In this document: positions 41,132-49,253 of the stretch, in pieces
Numbering within the stretch: position 1 is the stretch's first letter
Layout: every line of letters begins with the position of its first letter
Source of the DNA: a virus
Reading direction: 5' to 3' (one strand)
Length of the DNA stretch: 64,000 nucleotides
Virus record (IMG/VR): IMGVR_UViG_3300017989_000057
Location: 1-64,000 of that record
Position numbers and translations under genes: made by a program
The notes under the pieces: model-generated
What the model saw: the letters and a program-made list of their open reading frames with translations, nothing else
What the model was told of the DNA's origin: nothing
Databases searched by the model: none

Positions 41132-42229
41132 GTGGCAACAAATAACAGGATTTTCTACGCGATCCAGGCGCTTGGGTTTGCGGAACACGGCGTGACCGGT
41201 TCCGGTGCTACGAGCCTATATGAGCCGTCTGGATTTCGGACTGCACATGGTGTGCAGAGTGTGGGCTTGAATACCACGTTCAATCTTGAGCAGGTGTTCG
41301 AGCTTGGTCAGTTGGAGCTTTACGAGAATATTGAGGGTATTCCTGATATCGAGTTGACGGCCCAGAAGGTGCTGGACGGTTATCCGTTGCTGTACCATCT
41401 GGCGACTCCGGGCGCTACGTCGGCGACCCTGGTTGGCCGTTCCAACGAGCGATGTTTTGCGGCCCTCAATATCTACCCGGACACGTTCGACAATGCGTCT
41501 GGAACACCGCTGCAATCGGTCGGCATGTCTGGTATGTATGTCTCGGCTTTGACTTATACGTTGAACGTCGAGGGGAGTTCCACAGAGGACGTTACGATGG
41601 TCGGAAACAACAAGGAATGGGTGGCTAGTGGTCTGACCCACTTTGCACCTTCCGTGTTTGATGGTTCCGACGAGCCGATGTCGCTGGCTGCATCTGGTGG
41701 TGTCGCGCAGCGTGAAAACATCCTGATGGGCTCTGGATGTTCAATGAACAGCGCTGGTGTCATTACGGGTGTTAGCGGGAGCATCTGGCCAACAGAAATT
41801 GATGGTATCGATGCCAACGGGTGGAACCTGGAGTCGGCAGGTTCTTATTCTGCTCACCTTCAAACGGTAACGGTTTCTACAGACCTTGGCCGAGAGGAAC
41901 TGTTCGAACTGGGTCGTCGTGGTCCGTATCACCGGTTCGTTTCGTTCCCAACCGAGGTTACCTGTGCGATTGATACTACATCGTCTGAGGGTGACCTGAT
42001 TGATGCCCTGGCCGATCCGGTCGGTGGCAGCAACATTACCGACCAGAAGATTTTCATCTGGGTCGAGGAAGGGACGCGGATCAACCTGGGTGCAAAGAAC
42101 AAGCTGGCTTCGGTTACTTATGGTGGGGGCGATGCCGGTGGTGGTAACGTCACTGTGACCTATAACTATTCGAATTTCAATTCCTTAAAGGTGACTCACC
42201 CTCAAGACCCGGCTGGCCTTGCTACGTAA
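41132..42229 (+). CDS. probable major tail protein
   Basis: 365 aa with a GTG start and GGGGGAG upstream. Beta-rich, with repeated strands and loops (GFRTAHGVQSVGLNTTFNLE, then HLQTVTVSTDLGREELFELG) related to each other, as in duplicated tail-tube folds. It has its own class B motif and a strong terminator, as expected for an abundant tail protein. Sheath or tube cannot be separated. Confidence 0.7.
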   Translation: MATNNRIFYAIQALGFAEHGVTGSGATSLYEPSGFRTAHGVQSVGLNTTFNLEQVFELGQLELYENIEGIPDIELTAQKVLDGYPLLYHLATPGATSATLVGRSNERCFAALNIYPDTFDNASGTPLQSVGMSGMYVSALTYTLNVEGSSTEDVTMVGNNKEWVASGLTHFAPSVFDGSDEPMSLAASGGVAQRENILMGSGCSMNSAGVITGVSGSIWPTEIDGIDANGWNLESAGSYSAHLQTVTVSTDLGREELFELGRRGPYHRFVSFPTEVTCAIDTTSSEGDLIDALADPVGGSNITDQKIFIWVEEGTRINLGAKNKLASVTYGGGDAGGGNVTVTYNYSNFNSLKVTHPQDPAGLAT

Positions 42230-42260
42230 TCAATCGCATGTGTGCTTGTGACCAATGAGG

Positions 42261-42287
42261 GGGCGGATTTTCCGCCCTCTTTTTTTA
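42261..42287 (+). terminator. intrinsic terminator after the tail protein gene
   Basis: GGGCGGA, loop TTT, TCCGCCC, then a run of eight T. It separates the tail protein from the class A promoter of an HNH gene. Confidence 0.9.
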
Positions 42288-42294
42288 TTTTCTA

Positions 42295-42324
42295 TGAAAC
42301 AGACACGGATGTTCGACGTATAAT
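42295..42324 (+). promoter_or_regulatory. class A promoter of an HNH gene
   Basis: TGAAAC (42295-42300), 18 bp, TATAAT (42319-42324). Same layout as at 31366, 44135 and 51740. Confidence 0.78.
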
Positions 42325-42343
42325 ATACTGAAGGGAGAAAGTG

Positions 42344-43105
42344 ATGGCAAAGAAGGAAACAATCGAGTACCGGAAAGCAAACAATCTGTGTCCGAGAGAT
42401 GGCCGACCGAATGCTCCTGGGAGAAAGATGTGTGAACGTTGTTTGAAGAAGGCGGCTGAAAAAACAGAACGATATCGGCAGAAAAAGATAAAAGCAAATC
42501 TGTGTACTAATTGTGGCATCAGTAAACCAGCAGGAACTTCTCGTTTGTGTGATCTCTGCAAAGAACGTGCAGCAGTATATCTACACACATCTCACACCCG
42601 TAGGTATGCTCGTCGTAAACAAGCTGGTCAATGCGTAGATTGTTCACAGCCATCTGTCTCTGGAAGAACAATGTGTCAAGATTGTTTAGATAAAAGAGCG
42701 GTCAATCAGAAAGCTAAAAGAGAATCGTTAATAGAACAGGGTTTGTGTGTTCAGTGTGGCAAGCAGACCCCTGTTGGTGATGGGAAAAGGTGCGCTGATT
42801 GTGTTGAGAAGCGCAACGAATGGTACCAGGGGTCCACCACCCAGAAGAAAGACAAAGCTCGGCGAGACGCTAATAGGCTGGCTGTTTTGGCACATTATGG
42901 TGGCAAATGTGTCAAGTGTGGAGAAATGAAACCACATTGCTTGGCCGTAGATCATATTCATGGGGACGGGAATACTCATAGACGAACCATCGGGAAACAT
43001 GGCTCTGGATTTTTCAAATGGCTGGTAGACAATGATTTTCCAGATGGATTTCAGATTCTATGTCACAATTGTAACATGGAGAAGCATTTGAGAGGTAGGC
43101 GATGA
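42344..43105 (+). CDS. HNH endonuclease with many zinc pairs
   Basis: 253 aa; GGGAG eight bases before the ATG at 42344. About five CxxC or CxxxC pairs in the N-terminal two thirds (CPRDG, CERC, CTNCG, CDLC, CVDCS, CQDC, CVQCG) form zinc ribbons. The HNH core is HYGGKCVKCGEMKPHCLAVD, then HIHGDGNTH and CHNCN. Related to the gene at 58957. It is AT-rich with its own promoter. Confidence 0.88.
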   Translation: MAKKETIEYRKANNLCPRDGRPNAPGRKMCERCLKKAAEKTERYRQKKIKANLCTNCGISKPAGTSRLCDLCKERAAVYLHTSHTRRYARRKQAGQCVDCSQPSVSGRTMCQDCLDKRAVNQKAKRESLIEQGLCVQCGKQTPVGDGKRCADCVEKRNEWYQGSTTQKKDKARRDANRLAVLAHYGGKCVKCGEMKPHCLAVDHIHGDGNTHRRTIGKHGSGFFKWLVDNDFPDGFQILCHNCNMEKHLRGRR

Positions 43106-43311
43106 TTTACTTTGTTGTGGCTCAGAAAGAAGATAGTGGTAAGTGGGAGCTTTTCGGTCCTTGGGATTACATCGACGGAGCCGATGCCAAGATAGCCGAA
43201 CTGGACGATGATCAGACGTATGCCCAGACCGAGATCGCCAGAGTGCTCACGGACGACGATAATCCCGACCGTGGCGAATGGTTGGAACACGACACCCACG
43301 ATCCGTCGTAG
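43102..43311 (+). CDS. small acidic protein
   Basis: 69 aa; the ATG overlaps the HNH stop (ATGA). Asp/Glu-rich with FVVAQKEDSGKWELFGPWDY. Unrecognised; not obviously linked to the endonuclease apart from coupling. Confidence 0.6.
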   Translation: MIYFVVAQKEDSGKWELFGPWDYIDGADAKIAELDDDQTYAQTEIARVLTDDDNPDRGEWLEHDTHDPS

Positions 43312-43320
43312 GAGGCTGAA

Positions 43321-43692
43321 ATGAAGAAGTGGTTGATTTTGTTGCTAGTGACTATATTCATGTCTCCAGTCATGGCCGAGCGTCCGAAGCTGAAAGGCCC
43401 AAGCCGACCGAAGCCACGAAAGGTCACCCGCGTCGAAACAAGGCGGCATTGCCGTCATTGTCGGCCATATCGACTCAGACGATACAGCAGGAGACCTAGC
43501 TATGTTTGTCGTCCTCCGCAGCAGATTATCGTCATCGTACAGCCACAGGCACCGCCTCCACCCAAGCCAAAAGCCGCTCCAGCACCGAAACATAAGACCA
43601 TACATATCGGTTCCAGCCCACAACGAACCATGCCGAGGGCCAAAACCAGGAACCAAATTTTGAAGGAATCCCGAGCAAAAGTGCGATCGTAG
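43321..43692 (+). CDS. secreted basic, proline-rich protein
   Basis: 123 aa with TAGGAGG before the ATG. Signal peptide (LILLLVTIFMSPVMA) with cleavage near residue 19. The mature part is very basic (RKVTRVETRRHCRHCRPYRL) and then Pro-rich. It may bind acidic polymers or envelope components. Function unknown. Confidence 0.65.
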   Translation: MKKWLILLLVTIFMSPVMAERPKLKGPSRPKPRKVTRVETRRHCRHCRPYRLRRYSRRPSYVCRPPQQIIVIVQPQAPPPPKPKAAPAPKHKTIHIGSSPQRTMPRAKTRNQILKESRAKVRS

Positions 43693-43808
43693 GTGTATAA
43701 TACCTATGAACGAGAGCAGTGAGCAGGCGTCAAAGTCGAGTTACGCCATCCTTGCGCGTCGTTCGCTACCTTGGTGACCGGGGGTCTGAAAGACGGCCCC
43801 CGCTTTTT
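43692..43808 (+). ncRNA. short transcription unit: class B motif to terminator
   Basis: GGTGTATAAT at 43692-43701 is followed by a terminator with GGGGG/CCCCC and six T at 43803-43808. A 23-codon frame begins at 43706, only four bases after the -10. The result is a roughly 100-nt RNA, possibly a leaderless peptide or an attenuator of the membrane gene at 43823. Confidence 0.5.
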
Positions 43809-43822
43809 TCGTTGGAGGTTGG

Positions 43823-44137
43823 ATGTACAGGAAGTGGTTTTTCATCCTACCCCTGATCGTGTTTCTAGTATCGTGTTTGGATTTGGGAGCCACCCTATAC
43901 TTCAGTAAGACCAGCAAGAATTTCGAGGAAGCGAATCCTATAGCGTTGCGAGTATGGCATAACCATGGCGACATTGGATTATCGGTATTCAAACTCACTG
44001 TCACTTTGGTGTCGTGCTACTATATGGGATGGGTGCTACGTTACAAAAAGCGACCTTGGCAGGTCGCTGTTTCAGTATTCGGACTTGGTGGTTGTGCCCT
44101 CCTTATCGGATGGTGGATTTTCTGGTTTTTCTGGTGA
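43823..44137 (+). CDS. DUF5658-like membrane protein
   Basis: 104 aa with GGAGG before the ATG. Three hydrophobic helices (about 5-25, 50-70, 80-104). The loop LDLGATLYFSK...FEEANPIALR matches the D..T...EANP pattern of DUF5658. A small integral membrane protein; holin-like action is possible but untested. Confidence 0.65.
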   Translation: MYRKWFFILPLIVFLVSCLDLGATLYFSKTSKNFEEANPIALRVWHNHGDIGLSVFKLTVTLVSCYYMGWVLRYKKRPWQVAVSVFGLGGCALLIGWWIFWFFW

Positions 44138-44164
44138 AACACAGGCCAGAGTTCCACGTATAAT
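44135..44164 (+). promoter_or_regulatory. class A promoter of the lipoprotein-tmRNA unit
   Basis: TGAAAC (44135-44140), 18 bp, TATAAT (44159-44164). It overlaps the end of the membrane gene and points toward the lipoprotein, tmRNA and HNH genes. Confidence 0.78.
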
Positions 44165-44210
44165 GATGTGTCGCAGACGTTGTTGAGTTTGGGTCCAACG
44201 GAGAGAAGAG

Positions 44211-44408
44211 ATGAAGCGTATTCTTGGTGGCCTGTTGGCCGTGTCGTTGTTGGTGTCGGTTGTCGGTTGTGCGTCGAATGGTGGACCGTATTTCCAGCGG
44301 TCGGCTGATCGCAGCGTTCATTCTCAGAGGGATCGGATTTACAATCCGGCTGATCTGCGACATGAGCGGCACGATACTGGCATCGAAAGTCAGACGAACG
44401 ACTACTAG
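44211..44408 (+). CDS. small lipoprotein
   Basis: 65 aa with GGAGAG before the ATG. Signal peptide with lipobox VVGC, acylated Cys20. The mature part is polar. A surface lipoprotein made early by the phage may block superinfection or help lysis; neither is shown. Confidence 0.7.
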   Translation: MKRILGGLLAVSLLVSVVGCASNGGPYFQRSADRSVHSQRDRIYNPADLRHERHDTGIESQTNDY

Positions 44409-44424
44409 GAGGTAGTCACGAAAT

Positions 44425-44776
44425 GGGGGTGAAAGGATTTCGACAGGGTCGAGGAAGGTTGTGTGGCGTGCCGAGGTTGTCAGTGGGCCTCGTAAAACAA
44501 CTGGCAAAAAACCTTAAACGGCGAAGCTCGTTTTCGCATGGCTGCGTAAGTAGCCCGCTGATCGGAAGACTCCCGCTATTCCGTGAAGCGACGACCAGTG
44601 GGATAGTGTCGATCTGATACCTTGCCGGATCGCTACGAAACAACAGCAGGGCGTGGAAAAGCGAAAGCCTGTCGGTTGGCGTTCGTGGCTCCGAGAGTTA
44701 AAAAACTGACTACGCACGTAGAAGCAGAATTGGAATGACTTCTGGACCGGGCTCTCGGATGCCCGCACCTCCACCA
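44425..44776 (+). ncRNA. ssrA: phage tmRNA (ssrA)
   Basis: About 352 nt. The 5' end GGGGGTG pairs with CACCTCC at the 3' end, followed by an A and an encoded CCA, giving a tRNA-like acceptor. The 5' segment GGATTTCGACAGGG is the tmRNA D-loop-like signature, and GGAC precedes the T arm. A pseudoknot is formed by CGAG/CTCG and GTTGT/ACAAC. The tag frame ends GEARFRMAA then TAA (44520-44549); the resume codon is uncertain, between 44502 and 44520. tmRNA frees stalled ribosomes and tags products for proteolysis. Confidence 0.88.
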
Positions 44777-44790
44777 AAAGGAACCATCTC

Positions 44791-45288
44791 ATGCTTGAGA
44801 TGTTACGGCAGTATGCCGATAAGTTCTGGGCGAGGGTTGCCAAACGTGGCGACGATGAATGTTGGCTGTGGACGAAAGCCCACGATCGCTATGGATATGG
44901 CAAGTTTCAGTTTCAACACAGACGGAAGAAACAATGTGTCAAGGCTCATCGTACTGCCTATATGCTTGTTCATGGTCGTGAGATAGGCCCTGAAGAGTTT
45001 GTCTGCCATACGTGTGACAATCGTTCATGTTCGAATCCCGCCCACCTAGTATTGGGCGACAATGACTTCAATATGGCAGATTGTGTCTCAAAGGGGAGAG
45101 CGGCCAAAGGCCACAGGCACCCCAACGCTAAATTGACCGAGACACAAGTGGTTGAGATCAGACGCAGGGTTGATGCTGGCGAAATCCGGTCTGCCCTGGC
45201 TCGGGAGTTCGGCGTGTCAAAAAGCACCATTACTTATGTGATGGGTCGTGGTTGGAAAAATGGCTGGAGACACGTTAATGACAGATAA
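44791..45288 (+). CDS. HNH endonuclease beside tmRNA
   Basis: 165 aa with AAGGA before the ATG. The HNH zinc domain has CWLWTKA, KAHRTAYMLVHG and CHTCDNRSCSNPAHL. A C-terminal helix-turn-helix (LAREFGVSKSTITYVMG) follows. It starts 15 bases after the tmRNA, a typical place for homing endonucleases that target conserved RNA genes. Confidence 0.88.
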   Translation: MLEMLRQYADKFWARVAKRGDDECWLWTKAHDRYGYGKFQFQHRRKKQCVKAHRTAYMLVHGREIGPEEFVCHTCDNRSCSNPAHLVLGDNDFNMADCVSKGRAAKGHRHPNAKLTETQVVEIRRRVDAGEIRSALAREFGVSKSTITYVMGRGWKNGWRHVNDR

Positions 45289-45556
45289 ATTAGAGGGTGT
45301 AAAGCGAATCCACTCTCGATTGATACACGCTAAGATACTTGTGGTTGATGACGACTTTCAGGATACCGAAGACGGTTTTCTAAGACAACATGCTGACGTT
45401 ATTATGACGCAAGACGGAGTAGTGGTAAAAAGCAAACTGACCAGAGTTCCTGTTGAGGCCGATTTGGAGCAGTGTTCGGATGATGGCCAACTGGCGAAGC
45501 TGAGAACAGCCATCATTGATGCTGCCAAGAAAATCCGTAGGATTGAGCTAGACTGA
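45278..45556 (+). CDS. hypothetical protein
   Basis: 92 aa with GGAG before the ATG, inside the end of the HNH gene. Alpha/beta (HAKILVVDDDFQDTEDGFL) with an acidic loop. No family. Translationally coupled to the phosphoribosyltransferase. Confidence 0.6.
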   Translation: MTDKLEGVKRIHSRLIHAKILVVDDDFQDTEDGFLRQHADVIMTQDGVVVKSKLTRVPVEADLEQCSDDGQLAKLRTAIIDAAKKIRRIELD

Positions 45557-46092
45557 TGAGAACACTGATCGACGCTGAACGTCTCCAGGCCAGGGTTTCT
45601 GATATGGCTCTGGAGATTGATTCGTATTATCAGAGGCAGGAATGGTATCGTCTTAGCAACGAACCAGTCGTCGTTATAGGTGTGATGACTGGCGCTCTGT
45701 TCTTCTTGGTCGATCTGGTCCGTCAATTGACTATTCGGACTGAGTTGGATTTGATGAGGGTATCCACCTATCCGGGTCGAGCTACTACAGCCCAAGAACC
45801 ACGAGTGATCGCACCACCGACAAAACGATTACACGACTCTCATATTTTGTTGGTGGATGACATATTGGACACCGGCAAAACTATTCAGACAATTCGAACT
45901 TGTCTAGCATGGCCGTACCCGGAAGATATCAGGACAGCGGTATTGTTGAGGAAACCTGACAAGGTGCCGCCCGACGTAACAGCAGACTTCATTGGGTTTG
46001 ATATTTCCGATGAATGGGTGGCTGGTTACGGAATGGATGATCGGCATGGACGGCGAAGAGAAGTTCAAGATGTTTTTATAGACGAGGATTAA
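45556..46092 (+). CDS. hypoxanthine phosphoribosyltransferase-like
   Basis: 178 aa. The PRPP motif VDDILDTGKT is at residues 100-109, with VVVIGVMTGALFFLVDLVRQ and VAGYGMDDRHGRRR, the usual HPRT layout. It attaches hypoxanthine or guanine to PRPP for purine salvage. The start overlaps the previous stop. Confidence 0.88.
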   Translation: MRTLIDAERLQARVSDMALEIDSYYQRQEWYRLSNEPVVVIGVMTGALFFLVDLVRQLTIRTELDLMRVSTYPGRATTAQEPRVIAPPTKRLHDSHILLVDDILDTGKTIQTIRTCLAWPYPEDIRTAVLLRKPDKVPPDVTADFIGFDISDEWVAGYGMDDRHGRRREVQDVFIDED

Positions 46093-46097
46093 GCATT

Positions 46098-46667
46098 ATG
46101 CCGTCATGTGAACTCTGGAAAGATGTTACTGGATACGAAGGCAGATACCAAGTATCTGATTGTGGTTCTGTCAGAAGTTTACCCAGGCCATGGCGAAAAC
46201 AGTTGTTAATTTTGAAGCCTGGTAGAGATACCGATGGATACCAACAAGTTGCATTGCACAAAAATGGCAAAAGGGTCACCAGAAAAGTACATCAATTAGT
46301 GCTTGAGACATTCGGTGCTACTCGCCTATCGAAGGATGATGTAACCAGGCATCTGGATGGCAATAAAGATACCAACAGGATAGACAACTTGAAGTGGGGG
46401 AGTGTGGCCGAAAACGCAACGGATGCTGTCCAGCATGGAACATCACCGGGCTTTGGGAGTTGTGGTGAGAACAATGGGCAGTCAAAACTAACGTCTGACG
46501 ACGTGCGTCGTATTCGACAACTACTCAGAACCGGAAAATACGAACAACAGAAGTTGGCTTCCTTATTTGGTGTTTCCAAGCAGACGATAACATTTATTAA
46601 GCAGGGGAAAACGTGGAAAGGTATTGGTGAACAAAATGAATCTGGACAAAATCAAGACAAGGGTTGA
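46098..46667 (+). CDS. NUMOD4/HNH homing endonuclease
   Basis: 189 aa. NUMOD4 (LWKDVTGYEGRYQVSDCGSV), HNH (TRHLDGNKDTNRIDNLKWGS), and a C-terminal HTH (LASLFGVSKQTITFIKQGKT). Same build as the gene at 3638. Weak ribosome binding site. Its end overlaps the next gene. Confidence 0.88.
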   Translation: MPSCELWKDVTGYEGRYQVSDCGSVRSLPRPWRKQLLILKPGRDTDGYQQVALHKNGKRVTRKVHQLVLETFGATRLSKDDVTRHLDGNKDTNRIDNLKWGSVAENATDAVQHGTSPGFGSCGENNGQSKLTSDDVRRIRQLLRTGKYEQQKLASLFGVSKQTITFIKQGKTWKGIGEQNESGQNQDKG

Positions 46668-46956
46668 TGAAATCAGTCGATCTACTGGCACCAAGAATCC
46701 GAAGGTATTGGTAGCCGAGTTGTGTGGTGTGATCAAGGGGCTTATCGGGGAACTTGAAAAGATTCAGAATCCTCCGGTCACTGTTTTGCCGAAGCGACTG
46801 CCGGAAGACCTTGAACTTCCGTTGAAATCCGAGCCGGTGGAATTGCCGCCGATGATGCCGCCCCCAACGGGTGAGCCGAGGCCGCAGTTTCCGTCACCGA
46901 ATCCGAGTGTGTTGCCGCCGAGACGGCGCGAAGGGAATGCAGGAGACGCAGAGTAA
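46636..46956 (+). CDS. proline-rich small protein
   Basis: 106 aa from the ATG at 46636; a GTG at 46627 is an alternative. A helical N-terminus (LDKIKTRVDEISRSTGTKNP) is followed by a Pro-rich linker. Its stop overlaps the RNA ligase start. It may be an adaptor; unknown. Confidence 0.6.
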   Translation: MNLDKIKTRVDEISRSTGTKNPKVLVAELCGVIKGLIGELEKIQNPPVTVLPKRLPEDLELPLKSEPVELPPMMPPPTGEPRPQFPSPNPSVLPPRRREGNAGDAE

Positions 46957-47918
46957 TGTTCGTAACCGAGCACACATGCGATGTTGTTGAAGTCAAGCTG
47001 ATGCCACACCCCAACGCTGATGCGTTGAGTCTGGTGATGGTTGGAGATTTCCAATGCGCTGTCCGCACCGCAGACTGGAATGACGGCGATCTGGCTGTCT
47101 ACATTCCACCGGACAGTATCGTGCCCGAGACCAAGGAATTTGAGTTTCTGGGCAAGCATCGCAGGATCAAGGCTCGGAAGCTGAGGGGCGAATGGTCTGT
47201 CGGACTACTGGTTCCTGCACCAGAAGGCGCGAAGGTGGGCGACGACTGCATGGAGCAGTTGGGGGTCGTTCATTATGAACCGCAGGTGCATGGCAACTTC
47301 AAGACCGGTGGAGACAATGTGACGCCGCCGCCTGGATTCATGCCAACATACGATGTGCTGAATTTCCGCAAATATTCTCGGTTGTTCCAGGCTGGTGAAG
47401 AGGTGATTGTCACCGAGAAGATACACGGAGCCAACGCACGATTCGCTTGTGTCAACGATGTGATGTACTGCGGGTCGCGCAAGTTTTGGAAGCAGGAAGA
47501 CCCCAACAACCTGTGGTGGAAAGTGCTCCAGCAAAACACAGCCCTTGAAGCATGGCTGAGACATCATCAGGATTACGTGGTCTACGGTGAAGTGTTTGGG
47601 CAGGTTCAGAACTTGAAGTATGGATCGACCAATGGTGCTCTCTTCTTTGCTGCGTTCGACATTCTCCACGGCAATCGGTGGCTGGACTTTGACGAGGCGC
47701 ACGAGATCGGTGCTCCGTTGCCTTGGGTGCCTTTGGTGCATCGCGGCCCATTTGACAAGGATCAGATATTGGCATTCGCGGAAGAGGACAGTTTGTGGCC
47801 AGGTGCGAAACATCATGCTGAGGGGGTAGTGGTTAAGCCGGTTCATGAACGCACCGATCCGCGAATCGGTAGAGTCCAACTGAAAGTGGTAGGTAACCGG
47901 TATTTGAGCAAGAGCTAA
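46956..47918 (+). CDS. RNA ligase with N-terminal OB domain
   Basis: 320 aa. Residues about 1-110 form an OB-like domain. The nucleotidyltransferase domain has motif I with Lys155 (EKIHGAN), YCGSRKFW, VYGEVFG, FFAAFDI, EGVVVKP and QLKVV. This is the build of Deinococcus-type RNA ligases (Rnl5-like), which seal nicks in RNA. In this window, with many tRNAs, it may repair anticodon-nuclease damage. Confidence 0.9.
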   Translation: MFVTEHTCDVVEVKLMPHPNADALSLVMVGDFQCAVRTADWNDGDLAVYIPPDSIVPETKEFEFLGKHRRIKARKLRGEWSVGLLVPAPEGAKVGDDCMEQLGVVHYEPQVHGNFKTGGDNVTPPPGFMPTYDVLNFRKYSRLFQAGEEVIVTEKIHGANARFACVNDVMYCGSRKFWKQEDPNNLWWKVLQQNTALEAWLRHHQDYVVYGEVFGQVQNLKYGSTNGALFFAAFDILHGNRWLDFDEAHEIGAPLPWVPLVHRGPFDKDQILAFAEEDSLWPGAKHHAEGVVVKPVHERTDPRIGRVQLKVVGNRYLSKS

Positions 47919-48385
47919 TGTTACGGTTTGTTGACGGCAATATGTTTGATCTGGACGCCGACGTACTGGTAAATACGGTGAATTGTGTTGGTGTCATGGG
48001 GTGCGGCGTTGCGCTAGCCACCAAACAACGGTATCCAGAGATATACAGGCGGTATCGTGCCGACTGCAAGAATGCCACGATAATGCCGGGTGGCGTTTAT
48101 GTTTATCGAGCCAATGACGATAAGCTCATTCTCCAGTTTGCCACCAAGGATCATTGGAGACAACCATCGCGGCTCGTTTATATCCAAAATGGTCTTGATG
48201 CCCTGAAGAATATATTGCAACAGCAACCACATGGAACTGTCGTAGCGATACCGGCTCTCGGATGTGGGCATGGTGGCTTGGACTGGGATACCGTCAAGGC
48301 AATGATCGAAAGTCGTCTGAGTGATTTGGATCACCTGGACATCCATGTTTTTCAGCCACAGGATTCCAGGGCATTGGGGAGGTAG
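47918..48385 (+). CDS. DarG-like macro domain protein
   Basis: 155 aa. The macro fold has DVLVNTVNCVGVMGCGVALA, ATKDHWRQPSRLVYI and PALGCGHGGLDW. This pattern is that of DarG/TARG1-type macro domains, which remove ADP-ribose, including from DNA modified by DarT. A phage copy could undo a DarTG defence or reverse other ADP-ribosylation. It overlaps the RNA ligase stop. Confidence 0.88.
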   Translation: MLRFVDGNMFDLDADVLVNTVNCVGVMGCGVALATKQRYPEIYRRYRADCKNATIMPGGVYVYRANDDKLILQFATKDHWRQPSRLVYIQNGLDALKNILQQQPHGTVVAIPALGCGHGGLDWDTVKAMIESRLSDLDHLDIHVFQPQDSRALGR

Positions 48386-48387
48386 AG

Positions 48388-48678
48388 ATGCCATACATCC
48401 CGAAAAAGGAACGTGAGAAATACGACTATCTGATCGATGCTCTGGCCCACATACTCAACACACGGGCCGACAGCGATGAACTATCGGGAGAAATGAACTA
48501 CGTCCTGTTTCGTCTGGCAAGGCTGTTGTGCGACGGCGAATCTGGCGGTAAGCGCGGATACGCAAGAATGGCTGTGGTGTCATCTGCGCTCGCAGAAGCT
48601 CAGGCGGAATTCCGTCGTCGGGTGATGGCACCCTACGAAGACGAGAAAATCAGTTTGGCAGGAGATGTCGAACTGTGA
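48388..48678 (+). CDS. DUF6899-like small protein
   Basis: 96 aa with GAGGTAGAG before the ATG. KKEREKYDYLID, GEMNYVLFRL and RRRVMAPYEDEKI resemble, from memory, the DUF6899 phage family. Its stop abuts tRNA-Phe. Function unknown. Confidence 0.7.
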   Translation: MPYIPKKEREKYDYLIDALAHILNTRADSDELSGEMNYVLFRLARLLCDGESGGKRGYARMAVVSSALAEAQAEFRRRVMAPYEDEKISLAGDVEL

Positions 48679-48754
48679 GGGTTGGTAGCTCAGCTATGGT
48701 AAGAGCGTCGGTCTGAAAAGCCGAGCGTCGGTGGTTCGACTCCACCCCGACCCA
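48679..48754 (+). tRNA. tRNA-Phe (GAA)
   Basis: Acceptor GGGTTGG pairs with CCGACCC. Anticodon loop CTGAAAA. T arm with TTCGACT. No encoded CCA. It begins at the base after the previous stop codon. Confidence 0.93.
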
Positions 48755-48757
48755 TGA

Positions 48758-48831
48758 GGCGGTATAGCTCAATTGGATAGAGCACCGGCCTGTCGAGCCG
48801 GGTGGTGCGAGTTCGAGTCTCGCTACCGTCG
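48758..48831 (+). tRNA. tRNA-Asp (GTC)
   Basis: Acceptor GGCGGTA/TACCGTC, anticodon loop CTGTCGA, T loop TTCGAGT. Three bases separate it from tRNA-Phe. No encoded CCA. Confidence 0.92.
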
Positions 48832-48842
48832 TTGAATTTTGA

Positions 48843-48914
48843 TGCGGGGTGGAGCAGTGGTAGCTTAGCGGTTTCATAAGCCGAAGGTCGCCGGTTCAAA
48901 TCCGGCCCCCGCAA
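48843..48914 (+). tRNA. tRNA-Met (CAT), initiator-like
   Basis: Acceptor TGCGGGG/CCCCGCA, then GGAGCAG and TGGTAGCT as in bacterial initiator tRNA, anticodon loop TTCATAA, and TTCAAAT T loop. Unlike E. coli fMet, positions 1-72 form a U-A pair, and the anticodon stem lacks three consecutive G-C pairs. Initiator use is likely but not certain. Confidence 0.85.
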
Positions 48915-48925
48915 GTCTAACTCTT

Positions 48926-49223
48926 GGCGACACAAGAGAGAGCATGAGAGAATCGCTTGCGATTCTCAAGAAATTGTGCCGAAACCGATGTCGCGGTAGT
49001 TAGCGGTGAACGCCGGAATAGTGACCGCCGAACGGAGTGCGAGGCCCGTATTGGTGACGGTTGTGCCGAATTGTTGGGGCGGCACACGACAGGTAGTCGG
49101 CTGTACGGCGGGGTGTTCCCGTGAAACCGCCAGCCCCGAATGTTAGGACCAGGGGCCAAAGTCAGTGTCGGCAAGGTTGGACAATGTGACAGGGGACTGC
49201 TGGTCGAATCCAGCCCGTCGCCA
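48926..49223 (+). ncRNA. candidate structured RNA with tRNA-like ends
   Basis: GGCGAC (48926) pairs with GTCGCC (49217-49222), followed by A. Just inside the 3' end, GGAC is followed by a T-arm-like hairpin (GCTGG, TCGAAT, CCAGC). Inside are a perfect 8-bp hairpin (48948-48967), GCGGT/ACCGC (49003-49028) and GGGGCGGC/GCC-A-GCCCC (49076-49137). No gene fits. It is not a canonical tmRNA: the GGATTTCGAC segment is missing. RNase P signatures are also absent. It fills the gap between tRNA-Met and the gene at 49254. Confidence 0.6.
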
Positions 49224-49253
49224 TTAGTTCCGTAAGGTTAAGGGAGAAGAAAG

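Noticed and set aside
48917-49174. 85-codon reverse frame over the structured RNA
   Set aside because: No ribosome site, Arg/Pro/Ser-rich shadow composition, and the forward strand has paired RNA structure.
48926-49223. Structured RNA considered as a second tmRNA, RNase P RNA or intron-containing tRNA
   Set aside because: No GGATTTCGAC segment, no RNase P core signatures and no D arm or anticodon arm halves; left as an unknown RNA.
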